Shown one piece after another: positions 14,936-25,000 of a stretch of 31,271 bases of DNA. The position numbers were made by a program, and so were the translations under genes. This DNA is from Bryobacteraceae bacterium (lineage in GTDB: Bacteria > Acidobacteriota > Terriglobia > Bryobacterales > Bryobacteraceae): positions 1 to 31,271 of the forward strand of contig JASHQT010000002.1 of assembly GCA_030039005.1 (NCBI GenBank), in the 5' to 3' direction. Every line of letters begins with the position of its first letter. Position 1 is the first letter of the stretch. The notes under the pieces were generated by a model. The model searched no databases. It was not told the DNA's origin and saw nothing but the letters and a program-made list of their open reading frames with translations.

Positions 14936-15809
14936 CGCAGGGCGCGTCGCACTTGGTGTGCTCGAACTGGATGGTGGTGTGATGGATTTCGTGCTGCGCC
15001 AACACGTCATTGATGCGCTGCAGAATCGCGTTGCTCGCCGACGGAGGCATATCTTCAATCAACACGTGACAGCTCAAAGCGTGAGCGCTCGAACCCAGGC
15101 TCCAGATGTGCAAGTCGTGTACGTCGATGACGCCCTCGATGGCGCGCACGGCCTCGGTGACTTCCCCTAATTCCATGCCGCGGGGCAAGCCTTCCAGCAG
15201 CACGTTGAGCGATTCCTGAATGATGTCCCAGGCCGTCCAGACGATCAGGATTCCAATCAGGACCGATAGCAACGGATCGATAAAAGTAAGGCCGGTGAAG
15301 TGAATGGCGATCGCGCCCACGATGATCCCGAGCGAGCTGACGGCATCGCCCAGCATGTGGACGAAGGCCGCGCGAATGTTCAGATCGCGGTCCTTGTCGC
15401 GGTGCAGCCCCCACATGATCCCGCCGTTGAGCGCGAGCGCCGCCGTCGCCACCCAGAACATGGTCTGCACTTCGATCTGCCGCGGGCTCCGGAATCGCTC
15501 CCAAGCCTCATAAAAGATGAAGGCGGAAATCGCCACCAGCGTAAGCGCGTTGGCGAACGCCGTCAGAACGCCGGCGCGATGATAGCCGAAGGTCTTGACG
15601 TCGTCTGCGGGTTTGGATTGCATGTACACGCCGATAGCGGCCAGCACCAGGGCCAGTGCGTCGGTAAAGTTGTGGCCGGCGTCGGAAACCAGCGCCAAGC
15701 TGCCCGAGCGGAAGCCCGCCGCGGCTTCCACCACGACGAACACCAGCGTGGCGAAAAACGACCATTTCAGGACGCCCGCGCTTCCGTGCTGATGGCTATG
15801 GCTATGCAA
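14868..15809 (-). CDS. Cation diffusion facilitator (zinc/cobalt exporter, CzcD-like)
   Basis: This 313-residue protein starts at TTG 15809; no ATG gives a sensible N-terminus. A His-rich start (HSHSHQHG) precedes six membrane helices. The transport-site motifs DAGHNFTDALALVLA (helix II) and HMLGDAVSSLGIIVGA (helix V) each provide the His/Asp pair of CDF exporters. The cytoplasmic C-terminal domain has GVIDVHDLHIWSLG and ALSCHVLIED. It ends in a metal-binding tail with HSHDHPHEHEHQEHHH. Known members export Zn, Co or Cd in exchange for protons. The tail-coding region overlaps the ThiE-like gene by 68 bases on the other strand. No metal-responsive regulator is adjacent. Confidence 0.93.
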   Translation of the reverse strand: MHSHSHQHGSAGVLKWSFFATLVFVVVEAAAGFRSGSLALVSDAGHNFTDALALVLAAIGVYMQSKPADDVKTFGYHRAGVLTAFANALTLVAISAFIFYEAWERFRSPRQIEVQTMFWVATAALALNGGIMWGLHRDKDRDLNIRAAFVHMLGDAVSSLGIIVGAIAIHFTGLTFIDPLLSVLIGILIVWTAWDIIQESLNVLLEGLPRGMELGEVTEAVRAIEGVIDVHDLHIWSLGSSAHALSCHVLIEDMPPSASNAILQRINDVLAQHEIHHTTIQFEHTKCDAPCAIVVAQHSHDHPHEHEHQEHHH

Positions 15810-15824
15810 TCTACTATTATTTTC

Positions 15825-17192
15825 TCAGAATCGCGTAACTTCGGTGAAATTGAATCCGCGCACCTTCATCGCCGGAACCACCATGTCGAAAGTCTCCTCG
15901 CCCGAAGCGCGAGCCGCGGGCGAGAGCGCTTCCACGTTGTTCAGCAGCTCAATGATGCCCTGGTTGAATCGAAAGTTGCGCAAGCCGCGCGATATGCGCC
16001 CCTTCTCGATCAGGAACGTTCCGTCGCGCGTCATGCCGGTCATGATCTTCTCGTAGGGATCCACTTCGCGGATGTACCACAGCCGAGTAACCAGAATGCC
16101 GTAATCGGTGGAGGCGATCATCTGATCCATACCCGCGGAACCGCCGGCGATCACGATGTTGAGCGGCGCTTCGCCGACTTCGTTGGGCAAGGGGAAACCG
16201 TGACCGGTGGGCTCGACTCCAGCGCGGTGCGCGCTCGCGCGCGAAAAGGCGAGATCGCGCGGGGTGCCCGCTTCCACCAGCGTCAGCTTGCGGCGCGGAA
16301 CGCCTTCGCCATCGAACGGAACGCCCGCCTGCAGCGGATGGGCGGCATCGTCCCAAATCTGAATATTGTCGCCGAAAAGCTTCTTGCCGACGCGATCAGT
16401 GAGGAAGCTGCGGCTGTCCGCTACGGCAGTGGCGCTGAAATCGCCGAACATCTGGCCCACCAGATCGAGCACGGCAGCAGGCTCCAAAATGACCGTGTAG
16501 CGGCCAGGCGGGATTTCTCGCGGATCGCGCGAGAGCCTGGCCTTTTCGGCGGCGCTGCGCGCGAGCGCCAAAGGATCAATAGATTCGCGCGAGACGGCCG
16601 AAGCCTTGGCCCAGCCCGAGCTGTCTCCCGCCATAGCGGTGATCGAAAATTGCGCCATGGTTTCCGCATGCCAGGCCGCGACGCCGCGTGAATTGAAAAT
16701 CGCTTCCACGCTTTGTCCGGTGGAGTAAATGCCGGCCGCGATCTGTCCCGCACTTTCCACGATACGAGTGGCCTCGGCCACGGCGCGCGCGCGGTGCTCG
16801 GGAGTGGCCGAAGCCGTGGATGTATCGAAGCGTTGGATTTCAGAGATCGCCGTAGGCTCGTTGAGCGGCAGCAGATCCGGATTCGGCGCGGCCGAGCGCG
16901 CGAGCGTCAAGGCTTCGGAAACGGCGGCGCGAATCGAATCGGCATCGAAGCGGTTGGTAGTGGCGCGCGCGGTCCGATGATCCAGCGCCACGCGAATCGA
17001 AATCCAGCGATCCTGTTCGGCGACGTTCTGGTGAATCGTGTTATTGGCAAAGCGCGTCAGAGCGCCCAGGTGCGCGCCGAAAAGAGCCTCCACGTCTCTG
17101 ACGCCGAGGGATTGCGCCGCCTGTTGTACGTGTCCGAACAGCTCCTCGCAGTTGGCTTTGGGCAGCAAGGCCTCGCCAGGCTCAGCCGGCAT
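15825..17192 (-). CDS. pmbA: TldE/PmbA subunit of the TldD-TldE protease
   Basis: This 455-residue protein is the non-catalytic partner in TldD/TldE. The N-terminal half has VRVALDHRTARATTNRFD-like sequence and VEAIFNSRGVAAWH. The C-terminal half has GRYTVILEPAAVLDLVGQMF, PLQAGVPFDGEGVPRRKLTL, NIVIAGGSAG and KIMTGMTRDGTFLIEKG. It lacks the HExxxH metal site, as expected for PmbA. Known TldD/TldE complexes cleave unstructured peptides, mature certain ribosomally made peptides such as microcin B17, and degrade the CcdA antitoxin. Its ATG overlaps the tldD-like stop by 11 bases, so the two subunits should be made in equal amounts. No peptide precursor was recognised nearby. Confidence 0.9.
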   Translation of the reverse strand: MPAEPGEALLPKANCEELFGHVQQAAQSLGVRDVEALFGAHLGALTRFANNTIHQNVAEQDRWISIRVALDHRTARATTNRFDADSIRAAVSEALTLARSAAPNPDLLPLNEPTAISEIQRFDTSTASATPEHRARAVAEATRIVESAGQIAAGIYSTGQSVEAIFNSRGVAAWHAETMAQFSITAMAGDSSGWAKASAVSRESIDPLALARSAAEKARLSRDPREIPPGRYTVILEPAAVLDLVGQMFGDFSATAVADSRSFLTDRVGKKLFGDNIQIWDDAAHPLQAGVPFDGEGVPRRKLTLVEAGTPRDLAFSRASAHRAGVEPTGHGFPLPNEVGEAPLNIVIAGGSAGMDQMIASTDYGILVTRLWYIREVDPYEKIMTGMTRDGTFLIEKGRISRGLRNFRFNQGIIELLNNVEALSPAARASGEETFDMVVPAMKVRGFNFTEVTRF

Positions 17193-18639
17193 AGGCGGCT
17201 CCCACTTTGATGTTGTGAAACCGCGCGGGACTGGCGCCGTGGCCGGTGCCGATCACCTGCTCAGGCTGTCCCTTACCGCAGTTCGGCACACCCCACAAAA
17301 CCCAATGATCGCGATTGGCGACGGCGGCGCAGGAGTTCCAAAATTCGGTGGTGATGCCGCTGTAAGTGGGATTCTTGAGCATGCGAACGCGCTTGCCGTC
17401 CTTGATTTCCCAGCCAATCTCGCAGCCGAACTGGAAATTGTAGCGTTTGTCGTCGATGGACCAACTGCGGTTGGTCTCCATATAAATCGCGTGGCGCACG
17501 CCGCCGAAGACCTCTTCCAGCGTTTGTTCGCCGGGCAGCAGACTCACGTTGGTCATGCGGATCAGCGGCAGACGCGCCCAGCCCATGGCTCGCATGGTGC
17601 CGTTGGAGCGCTCGGCGCCGATGGCCGCGGCGGTTTCGCGCGAAGTCATGTAGCCGACGAATTGGCCGTGGCGAATGATGTCGGCCGATTGCGCGGGCAC
17701 GCCTTCATCGTCGAACGCGAAGGTGCCCATGCCGGGCCCGTGCTCCAAGCGGGCGTCGCAAACCGCGTTCACCAGCTCCGAGCCGTAGCGCAGATGATTC
17801 AGCTTGTCTAGCGTGAGAAAGCTCATGCCCGCGTAGTTGGCTTCCGAGCCGAGCACGCGGTCGAGCTCGATGGGATGGCCGATGGATTCGTGCACCTGAA
17901 GCCCGAGCTGGCTGCCGTCGAGTATCAAATCGAAGCGGCCTTCGGGGCACTGATCGGCCGAGTGCAATGCCACGGCCTCCTCGGCCACGCGCGGGGCGTG
18001 CGCGAGCAGATCCAACTCCTCAATCAGCTCGTAGCCTTTGAGCTGGTGCTGGCCGCCGAACGAATTCGGATAGGAACGCTTCTGGATTTGGTCGCCCCGG
18101 AAGCTGTAGGCTTCCAGTCCCGCGCCGCTGGTGGTGCGGGTCTGATCGATCACGCTGCCGAGCGAAGAGGCAAAAATCTGACGGCTGCGATGGAAGATCA
18201 TCGAGGTTTGGGCGAGCGTGACGCCCGGAGTGCGGCGCAGTTCCGCGTCGACCGCACCGAGCAGCGCGAGCTGCTCTTCCACGCTCACCGCGAATGGATC
18301 CAGCCGGCACGGTGACACCCACGTGACTTCGTATTTCGTTTCAGGCGCGAGCGTGACGTCGCGTTTTTTCGCCAAAGCGCTGGAGCGAGCGATCGAGACG
18401 GCGAGCGCGGCGGCGGATGCAATGCCTGCGCTCGTGAGATCGTCCGTGGCGGCGAAGCCCCAGCAGCCATCGGCGAGCACGCGGATTCCCAGGCCCATCG
18501 ATGCGCCCGACGAAACCTGCCCGGGTTTGCCGTTCTTGGTGGCGAGTTCGCGATCGCGGCTTTCGATGAGGCGAACGTCGGCGTAAGTGACGCCGGGCTG
18601 CAAGGCCGAATCGAGCGCATCCAGCGCTAGCTGCTTCAT
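17182..18639 (-). CDS. tldD: TldD metalloprotease subunit
   Basis: This 485-residue protein starts at ATG 18639. The catalytic metal site HESIGHPIELDR is at residues 250-261, with His250, Glu251 and His255. GSEANYAGMSFL follows, as in known TldD. The N-terminal half carries YADVRLIESRDRELATKNGK and GLGIRVLADGCWGFAATD, and the C-terminal part has PLIRMTNVSLLPGEQTLEE and GITTEFWNSCAAVANRD. It is the active half of the heterodimer with the TldE-like protein encoded immediately downstream. Length and motif order are normal for the family, so it should be functional. There is no obvious promoter in the 79-base gap to the VWFA gene. Confidence 0.93.
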   Translation of the reverse strand: MKQLALDALDSALQPGVTYADVRLIESRDRELATKNGKPGQVSSGASMGLGIRVLADGCWGFAATDDLTSAGIASAAALAVSIARSSALAKKRDVTLAPETKYEVTWVSPCRLDPFAVSVEEQLALLGAVDAELRRTPGVTLAQTSMIFHRSRQIFASSLGSVIDQTRTTSGAGLEAYSFRGDQIQKRSYPNSFGGQHQLKGYELIEELDLLAHAPRVAEEAVALHSADQCPEGRFDLILDGSQLGLQVHESIGHPIELDRVLGSEANYAGMSFLTLDKLNHLRYGSELVNAVCDARLEHGPGMGTFAFDDEGVPAQSADIIRHGQFVGYMTSRETAAAIGAERSNGTMRAMGWARLPLIRMTNVSLLPGEQTLEEVFGGVRHAIYMETNRSWSIDDKRYNFQFGCEIGWEIKDGKRVRMLKNPTYSGITTEFWNSCAAVANRDHWVLWGVPNCGKGQPEQVIGTGHGASPARFHNIKVGAAYAG

Positions 18640-18718
18640 GCAACCAGGATAACTGCTGGCGGCGATTCGCCATTGGCTATTGGCATGCCCTACACAATTG
18701 AATTTCGGCTTGGGGCGC

Positions 18719-19762
18719 CTATCGCGCCGGCTGTGCGTAGTACCCCGTCCGCGTCAGCGCCTTCAGGCCGGATTTGTCGAGCTTGACCTCCAGCGCATGA
18801 TATTCATCAGGACCGTCTCCCGGCAGCGTATCGAACGTGAGCACGTAATAATTGTTCGCTTCCGCCACGCAGGCGGCGATCTCGCCCTCCACGTCATTAC
18901 TCGAATTGAGCACGCGCCCACCCGTCTGCACCGCAATCGCTCCCAGCGACACGTTTCCGATCTGCACTTGGCTGGGCTTCTTGATGCCTTTCACGAACTG
19001 CTCGTAATAGAATGTTCGAAATCCGCCCGCGTCAGCCGTGCCCAGCGGATCCACCTGGTAGAGCGTAATTTGTGCGCCGCGCAAGGCGTCCGAAATCGCG
19101 ACAATTTGGTGGAAAATCTCCTGCTGCTGCTTACCCGAGAGGATTTCATTGGGGCCGGTCAAAAACGCCCAGCCCGGGCTGACCCAGATCACCAGTTTCC
19201 GTCCCGGCCGCGGCAGTTCATAAGCGGCAAGCTGCTGGAGCGCGTTCAAGGATATCCCGACGCGGTCAGCGGCGCCGTAAAAGCCCTGATCCCGCGTGCT
19301 GGAGCGCAACCCGGCCGGGTGCCGGCCCATCTCCTCCACCAGCGCCCTGCCATCCTGGCCGCTCACGTTGCCGAACTTCAGCCCCGAGTCGCTCAGAAAC
19401 GCCAGCGTCACTGGACGCGGAAGTTCACCGCCGGCCGATTCCAGGAATTTTTGCATCTGCGCCCGCTCGAAGGACACGCGTTCGAAGGCCGTGTTCACCT
19501 CGTCGCTGAGCAGGACCACCTCCACCGGCGCATCCGCCGCTTCCTTGCCGCTCAGCGCCTGAAACGCCACGATGTTCTGCGGCTGCTTGTTGTCCAGGAG
19601 CTTAAAATCGTTCTGCGCCAAGCCCGAAACCGGCTTTCCGGAGTGATCCGTCACCACCACATCCAGCGTCATCTGGCGCTCGGAAGCGGGAGGTTGTTGT
19701 GCCCACGCGGAAAAAATGGAGACGCAGAATATTGGTACTAGACGCACAAACCGGGTGCTCAT
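18719..19762 (-). CDS. Secreted VWFA-related acidobacterial-type protein
   Basis: This 347-residue protein has a cleavable-looking signal peptide (LVPIFCVSIFSAWA, before QQPP). The mature start TLDVVVTDHSGKPVSGL, followed by DFKLLDNKQPQNIVAF, is the hallmark of the VWFA-related acidobacterial domain family, typically found in many copies per acidobacterial genome. A von Willebrand A-like fold follows (VEVVLLSDEVNTAFE, RKLVIWVSPGWAF, ITLYQVDPLGTA), and the end YYVLTFDTLPGDGPDEYHAL is also characteristic. The usual metal-ion DxSxS motif is not seen; only LLSDEVNT stands in its place, so metal-dependent adhesion is uncertain. Probably a periplasmic or outer-surface protein. It is upstream of, and co-directional with, the TldD/TldE genes, with a 79-base gap. 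Confidence 0.88.
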   Translation of the reverse strand: MSTRFVRLVPIFCVSIFSAWAQQPPASERQMTLDVVVTDHSGKPVSGLAQNDFKLLDNKQPQNIVAFQALSGKEAADAPVEVVLLSDEVNTAFERVSFERAQMQKFLESAGGELPRPVTLAFLSDSGLKFGNVSGQDGRALVEEMGRHPAGLRSSTRDQGFYGAADRVGISLNALQQLAAYELPRPGRKLVIWVSPGWAFLTGPNEILSGKQQQEIFHQIVAISDALRGAQITLYQVDPLGTADAGGFRTFYYEQFVKGIKKPSQVQIGNVSLGAIAVQTGGRVLNSSNDVEGEIAACVAEANNYYVLTFDTLPGDGPDEYHALEVKLDKSGLKALTRTGYYAQPAR

Positions 19763-19900
19763 GCCGTTTACCTCACTTCCCCGTTAGACACGCCGAAATG
19801 AAATCGCGTTTCCATGAAGGCCCGATTTCGATGCACTTCCGCCACACGGCCGGTTCTGCGCGACCACGCCACGACCGCAGTCGGGCGATAATAGGCCTCG

Positions 19901-20377
19901 ATGCCAAGGGTTGGTCCGCGGGAGCCGAGGGTGGTGATCGTTTGCGGTTTACCGGGCTCGGGCAAGACCACGCATGCCGAGCTTGTGGAGCGAAGCCTGC
20001 ATGCTGTCCGGCTCTGCCCCGACGAATGGATGAGCGTCCTGGAGATCGACCTTTGGGACGAAAAAGTCCGGGAGCGAATTGAACGGCTCCAATGGAAACT
20101 AGCCCGGGAAGTCCTGAGGCTCGGTCAGAACGTGGTCATCGAATGGGGAACCTGGGCCAGATCGGAGCGGGATGCATTAAGAACCGGCGCGCGGGAACTG
20201 GGCGCCCGGGTGGAGCTTCATTTCCTGGATGTTCCCGTCGAGGTGCTGCACAAGAGAATTCGCCAGCGCGACGCCGAATCGCCGCCGATTACGCTGCAGG
20301 ATCTTGCGAAGTGGGCGGAGATGTTTGAGCGGCCAACCGTGGAGGAATTAAACTTATTCGATCCGTCCCTTGTTTAG
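19901..20377 (+). CDS. P-loop kinase-like ATP-binding protein (AAA_33 type)
   Basis: This 158-residue protein has a Walker A motif in VVIVCGLPGSGKTTHAE near its N-terminus, then LCPDEWMSVL, VVIEWGTWARSERDALR and HFLDVPVEVLHKRI. These are the order and spacing of small P-loop kinases related to polynucleotide kinase and chloramphenicol or zeta-toxin-like phosphotransferases. The acceptor is unknown; a small molecule or nucleic-acid 5' end is typical of the family. A zeta-toxin reading would need an antitoxin partner, and none is adjacent. The stop overlaps the convergent glycosyltransferase gene by four bases. The start at ATG 19901 leaves about 13 residues before the P-loop and lacks a clear ribosome site. 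Confidence 0.8.
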   Translation: MPRVGPREPRVVIVCGLPGSGKTTHAELVERSLHAVRLCPDEWMSVLEIDLWDEKVRERIERLQWKLAREVLRLGQNVVIEWGTWARSERDALRTGARELGARVELHFLDVPVEVLHKRIRQRDAESPPITLQDLAKWAEMFERPTVEELNLFDPSLV

Positions 20378-21156
20378 AGCCGGTTTTCCCGCACTGTTAT
20401 GCGTTCGTAGCGCCGGTGCAGACTTTGGAACTGGCGCTGGTGCAAGCCGGCGCGATGCAGCGAATATTTCGCGAGCAGCCGCAAAATCGACAGGCCGTAA
20501 ACGGAGCTCTGCACAAATGACGCCGACGAAGCTTCCGGAAAGTAACGCGCCGGCACCGGGACCTCGCGAATTCGCACGCCGCAATCCACAAACTGCGCGA
20601 TGATTTCCTGGTCGAAGAGGAAATTATCGGAATTGGTTTCCAGATTCACCGCTTCCAGCGCCTCGCGCCGGTACGCCCGATAGCCGGTGTGATATTCGCT
20701 GAGCCGCAGCCCGAAGGCCCGGTTTTCGAGAAACGTCAGGAAACGGTTAGAGACGTACTTCCACCATGGCATGCCCTGGCGCATGGGGTTGCCCGCCATC
20801 AGGCGCGAACCCAGCACCACATCAGCGTCGTTATTCTCGATGGGCTCAACAATTTTCGGCAGCAGCTTGGGATCGTACTGGTAGTCCGGGTGCACCATCA
20901 CGATGATGTCGGCGCCGGCTTTCAGGGCCTCGCGATAGCAGGTCTTCTGGTTGGCGCCGTAGCCGTAATTGCGGTTGTGAACGAACAGCTCCAGGCCTAG
21001 TTCGCGCGCGATCTTCACCGTGTCGTCGGAACTGCCGTCGTCCACCAGGATCACCTGGTCCACCAGAGCGGGCGGAAGGTCGGCGTAGGTGATGCGCAGG
21101 GTTTTGGCTGCGTTATACGCAGGCATCACCACCACAATTTTTTCATCGCGCGGCAT
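20374..21156 (-). CDS. Family 2 glycosyltransferase (dolichyl-phosphate-sugar synthase-like)
   Basis: This 260-residue protein opens with IVVVMPAYNAAKTL and has the nucleotide-sugar site VILVDDGSSDDTV, then NYGYGANQKTCYREALKAGA, IIVMVHPDYQYDP and DVVLGSRLM. These mark the GT-A fold, GT2 family, closest in style to DPM1 and undecaprenyl-phosphate sugar synthases. ENRAFGLRLSEYHTGYRAY and FLFDQEIIAQ, near the base region, support that reading. There is no C-terminal membrane helix, so it is of the short, peripheral type. It probably transfers a sugar to a polyprenyl phosphate or a cell-envelope acceptor. It stands alone, without a flippase or other envelope-polysaccharide genes next to it. Confidence 0.88.
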   Translation of the reverse strand: MPRDEKIVVVMPAYNAAKTLRITYADLPPALVDQVILVDDGSSDDTVKIARELGLELFVHNRNYGYGANQKTCYREALKAGADIIVMVHPDYQYDPKLLPKIVEPIENNDADVVLGSRLMAGNPMRQGMPWWKYVSNRFLTFLENRAFGLRLSEYHTGYRAYRREALEAVNLETNSDNFLFDQEIIAQFVDCGVRIREVPVPARYFPEASSASFVQSSVYGLSILRLLAKYSLHRAGLHQRQFQSLHRRYERITVRENRL

Positions 21157-21252
21157 GGGTCTTGGAGTGGGCTTTCCCCAGTGTAGGCCATTTCAAGCCC
21201 GGCGGCTTGAGCCAAATAGGACGACTGCCGGCGTAAACTGGATTTTCGTGCC

Positions 21253-21915
21253 ATGACGCAATCCCCTCGCGCCTTCCTGTTCGATGCCTACGGAACACTG
21301 TTCGACGTGCATGCAGTGGTGCTGCGCGCCGGGACGGGAATTTCGGGCGATTTGTCCGCACTCTCGCGGCTGTGGCGGCAAAAACAACTCGAATTTACCT
21401 GGCTGCGCGCGTTGATGGAGCGCTACGAGGATTTCGCGCGCGTCACCGAAGCCGCACTGCGCGCGGCCTTGGCCGAGCTTCACATCGCCGCCGGCGAGGC
21501 CCAGGTGCGCCAACTGTTGGAGGCCTATTTCGCACCCGCCGTATTTCCGGATGCGAGGGCCGCGCTTGAAGCGCTGCGCCATTTTCCGCGCGCGATTCTT
21601 TCCAACGGCACGCCGGCGATGCTCGATGCGGCCGTGCGCGCGGCCGGCCTCGAATCGCATTTCTCGCACATCATTTCCGTCGACCAGGTCAAGACGTACA
21701 AGCCATCGCCCAAGGTCTACCAGCTTGGGGTGGACGCGCTGCGGTTGCCGGCCTCGGATATTCTGTTCGTCTCCTCCAACGCCTGGGACGCCGCGGGCGC
21801 CAAGGCTTTCGGCTATCGCGTGTGCTGGTGCAATCGAAGCGGCGGCGAAATGGACCGCTTCGGATTCGAGCCGGACTTCGTTGTGGCTTCGCTCGATCAA
21901 ATCGCTTTACGTTGA
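21253..21915 (+). CDS. L-2-haloacid dehalogenase (HAD type II)
   Basis: This 220-residue protein has the type II dehalogenase signature FLFDAYGTLFDVHAV, with nucleophile Asp11. It continues with LSRLWRQKQLEFTWLRALM (substrate-carboxylate arginine region), AILSNGTPAML, SVDQVKTYKPSPKVYQLG (catalytic lysine) and LFVSSNAWDAAGAKAFGY. Known enzymes hydrolyse L-2-haloalkanoic acids to D-2-hydroxy acids with release of halide. All signature residues that distinguish dehalogenases from phosphatases of the same fold (AYGT, SSNxWD) are present. It stands alone, divergent from the glycosyltransferase, with no haloacid permease beside it. Its natural substrate in soil is unknown, and a detoxifying role is likely. 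Confidence 0.92.
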   Translation: MTQSPRAFLFDAYGTLFDVHAVVLRAGTGISGDLSALSRLWRQKQLEFTWLRALMERYEDFARVTEAALRAALAELHIAAGEAQVRQLLEAYFAPAVFPDARAALEALRHFPRAILSNGTPAMLDAAVRAAGLESHFSHIISVDQVKTYKPSPKVYQLGVDALRLPASDILFVSSNAWDAAGAKAFGYRVCWCNRSGGEMDRFGFEPDFVVASLDQIALR

Positions 21916-21981
21916 TTTCGGCCTGCGTAACGCGTGAGTAACCCCGCAGGAATGTGGTTTCGAAATACCGTGCCGACGGGA

Positions 21982-22010
21982 TTGAAGTAACCGAGAACTC
22001 GCAATAGCAT
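21982..22010 (+). promoter_or_regulatory. Candidate promoter for the TonB-dependent receptor gene
   Basis: TTGAAG (21982-21987) and TAGCAT (22005-22010) are separated by 17 bases, each matching four of six consensus positions. They lie 61 bases upstream of the TTG start at 22072. A good ribosome site, GAAGGGG (22061-22067), precedes that start and supports the TTG choice. Confidence 0.4.
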
Positions 22011-22071
22011 TGTCGAGGCGTCGAGAACGCGCCATCCGCTTCACACACACCTCCTACTGGGAAGGGGCATC

Positions 22072-25000
22072 TTGAGAGGACAATTCTGGAAACACCAGAT
22101 CTATTCGATCGCTTTATGCTGCCTGTGCATAATTGCGGCAACTATTTCTTTGTACGGGCAAGCGGCGACAGCGTCTATCTCGGGACGTGTCACCGACGCT
22201 TCCGGAGCGGTGGTTACGGACGCCCCGGTCACAATCAGGAACATGGGCACCGCGGCCATTCAATCCGTGAATACGGATATGCAAGGGCGATACAGCGTGC
22301 CCGATCTGCCCATCGGCACATACCAAGTCCAGGCCAGCAAGAGCGGATTCCAGACCTCCGTCCGTTCGAACATCGTGCTGGAAGTGGGAAGCTCGCCCGT
22401 CGTGGATTTTCAGTTGGCGGTGGGACAGTCTGCACAAACGGTGGAGGTATCGGCCGAGGTATCCCAGGTGGAAACCACCACCGCGGCCGTTTCCTCTCTC
22501 GTGAACCAGACCCAGATGCGCGAATTGCCTTTGAACGGGCGGGACTTCGAGCAGTTGATTCTGCTGGCGCCCGGAGTGTCCACCTATCCGGCGGGCGGAT
22601 CGAGCGCGCTGACGTCAGTGGCGAACGCCTACTCGATTTCAGGCACGCGGCCCGAAGGTTACGCGAACATGCTGGATGGCGAAAACATGCTGAACTGGTG
22701 GCAGCGCAACGCCGGCGCCAACGTCACCGGCACGTCGCTGGGCATCGAGGGCATTGCGGAATTTCAGACTCTGACCGGGACCTATGGCGCCCAATATGGC
22801 GGGAACGGCGGAGCCATCAACGCGGTATCGAAGTCAGGCACGAACGCGTTCCACGGATCAGCTTACGAATTCTTTCGCAATAGCGATTTGGACGCCCGCA
22901 GCTTCTTTGACGGCCCATCGGTGCCGCCGTTCCGCAGAAACCAGTTTGGAGCGAGCCTGGGCGGCCCGATCAAAAAGGACAAAGTCTTCTTCTTTGTCAA
23001 TTACGAAGGAATCCAGCAGGTTCTGGATACAACCTACGTGAACTTCGTACCCAGCCCCGCTCTGCATCAGGGCATCATCAGCGGCGTTCAGTATCCGGTA
23101 AATCCGGCCTCCGCGGCCATGATGGCGTTGTATCCCGCCGCGCAATCTCTGCTGAACTCGAACATCGGCGTGTACAACAATGTGGGCGCACAAACTTCGC
23201 CCGAGAATTTCTTTCTGGGCCGCGTCGATTGGAACATCAGCGACAAGGATTCGTTCTTCAGCCGCTATCAGATCGATTACGGAGACCGGACCACGTATGC
23301 CGGATTTGGTCTTTGGCCCACCTACGACGTGACGCACAACAACTTCCTGGCGGCGGGCGAGCGCCATATCTTTTCACCCAACTTAATCAACCAGTTCAAT
23401 GTGTATTGGAGCCGTCCGCTCAGTAACGAGACTCAGCCGACCACGCACGACGCACTGCAGATCTTCTCTCCGGAGCGGCAAGATGCCGAGATCGCGCTGC
23501 CGGACGGACTGGCGGCGCTGGGCTCCGCCTACATCAATCCTTTCCAATACATGGAGAACAAGTACACGGAAAGGGATGACCTGAGCTGGATCAAGGGCTC
23601 CCACACCATCATGATGGGGATGAACTTCCGGCGGGACCAGCTCAATTTCTTCGCCGACACCTACGCGAACGGATTCTATCTTTTCACCAGCCTTCCGAGT
23701 TTTCTGGCCGGCGATCCCTTCGAGTTCACCGGAGCGCCGAACGGCGGAACAAACGCCCTGCGCGGCATGCGCACGATTTCGATGGATCCTTACATTCAGG
23801 ACGACTGGAAAGTGAGCAGCAGGCTCACGGTCAACTTCGGGCTGCGGTACGACTGGGAATCCAATCCGGTGGAGGTGAATAACTTACTGCATAACGTCGT
23901 GGGGCCTCCCTTCGGGACAGGATTCGTGAATGTGCCGCACGCTTTTGCCACCAACCCCGCGAATAAGAACTTCGATCCGCGGGCCGGCCTCGCGTGGGAC
24001 ATCTTCGGCGATCACAAGACTTCGCTGCGTGCGGGCTTCGGTATTTTCCACGATGTCTATCAGACCTACACCTTCGGCTCGGCTTACAAATCCAATCCGC
24101 CGTTCCTGACCGAGAATCAATTTTTCACGGGCGGCGATCCAAATTTCCCGACGCCGTTCATCGGAGGCGGGACACCGCTTCTCAGCCAGACCACGGGTCT
24201 GTATTATGGGACGAGCACGACTCCTTACAGCCTGGAGTACACCCTGAGCATCCAGCGGGAACTGCCCTGGCACACGCTGTTCACCGTCGGCTATGTGGGC
24301 ACGCGCGGCGTTCATCTGCTGGCCTTCCACGATTTCAACGCACCCATCCCAGGCATCAACGCCAATGGGCAAATGACATTCGTGCATCCCGATCCGACCG
24401 ACCCCAGCGTGTTGGTGCAGAACCCACGCCCGGATCCGGCTTTCGGCGCACTGGACATGACCGATCCCACCAGCTATTCCAGTTACAACGCGCTGGAGGT
24501 CGGCGTGGAACATAAGCTTTCCGCCGATCTGGTGTTCCAGTTCGCCTACACTTACTCGCATTGCATCGACAGCGCATACACGTTCGCCGGTTTGGGAGGC
24601 AACAACGGGTCATCGGCAATTACCAACCCGTACGATTGGAACGCCGACCGGGGAAACTGCAGCTTCGACCTGCGCCAAAACCTTTCCGCCAACATTGTTT
24701 ACCAGCTTCCTTTCCGTGGCAATCGCTTCAAAGAAGGCTGGCAGTTGACGTTGATCCAGGCCTGGCATACCGGTGTGCCTTTTACTCTAACCGAAGGCGA
24801 TCAGGCTTTTCTCGGGAACAATTTCGACGTCGAGCGTCCGAATTATGTGGCGGGCTGCAACGTCTCTGCCAACCAAAGCGTGCACGCGTGGTACAACCCC
24901 GCCTGCTTCACTCCTTCCGCGTACGGCACCCTCGGGGACCTGGGAAGGAACAACATTGTCGGACCGGGCTACCTGGATACCGACTTCGGCGTCCTGAAGA

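Noticed and set aside
15300..16691. 463-codon open frame on the plus strand across the CDF and TldE genes
   Set aside because: It is antisense to two confidently identified proteins, has a biased His/Arg/Ala composition typical of GC-rich shadows, and shows no domain motif.
18680..19741. 353-codon open frame on the plus strand
   Set aside because: Antisense of the VWFA-related gene, which has a signal peptide and family hallmarks.
19901..20377. Zeta-type toxin of a toxin-antitoxin pair
   Set aside because: The P-loop is present but no small antitoxin gene is adjacent, and the conserved phrases fit generic small P-loop kinases equally well.
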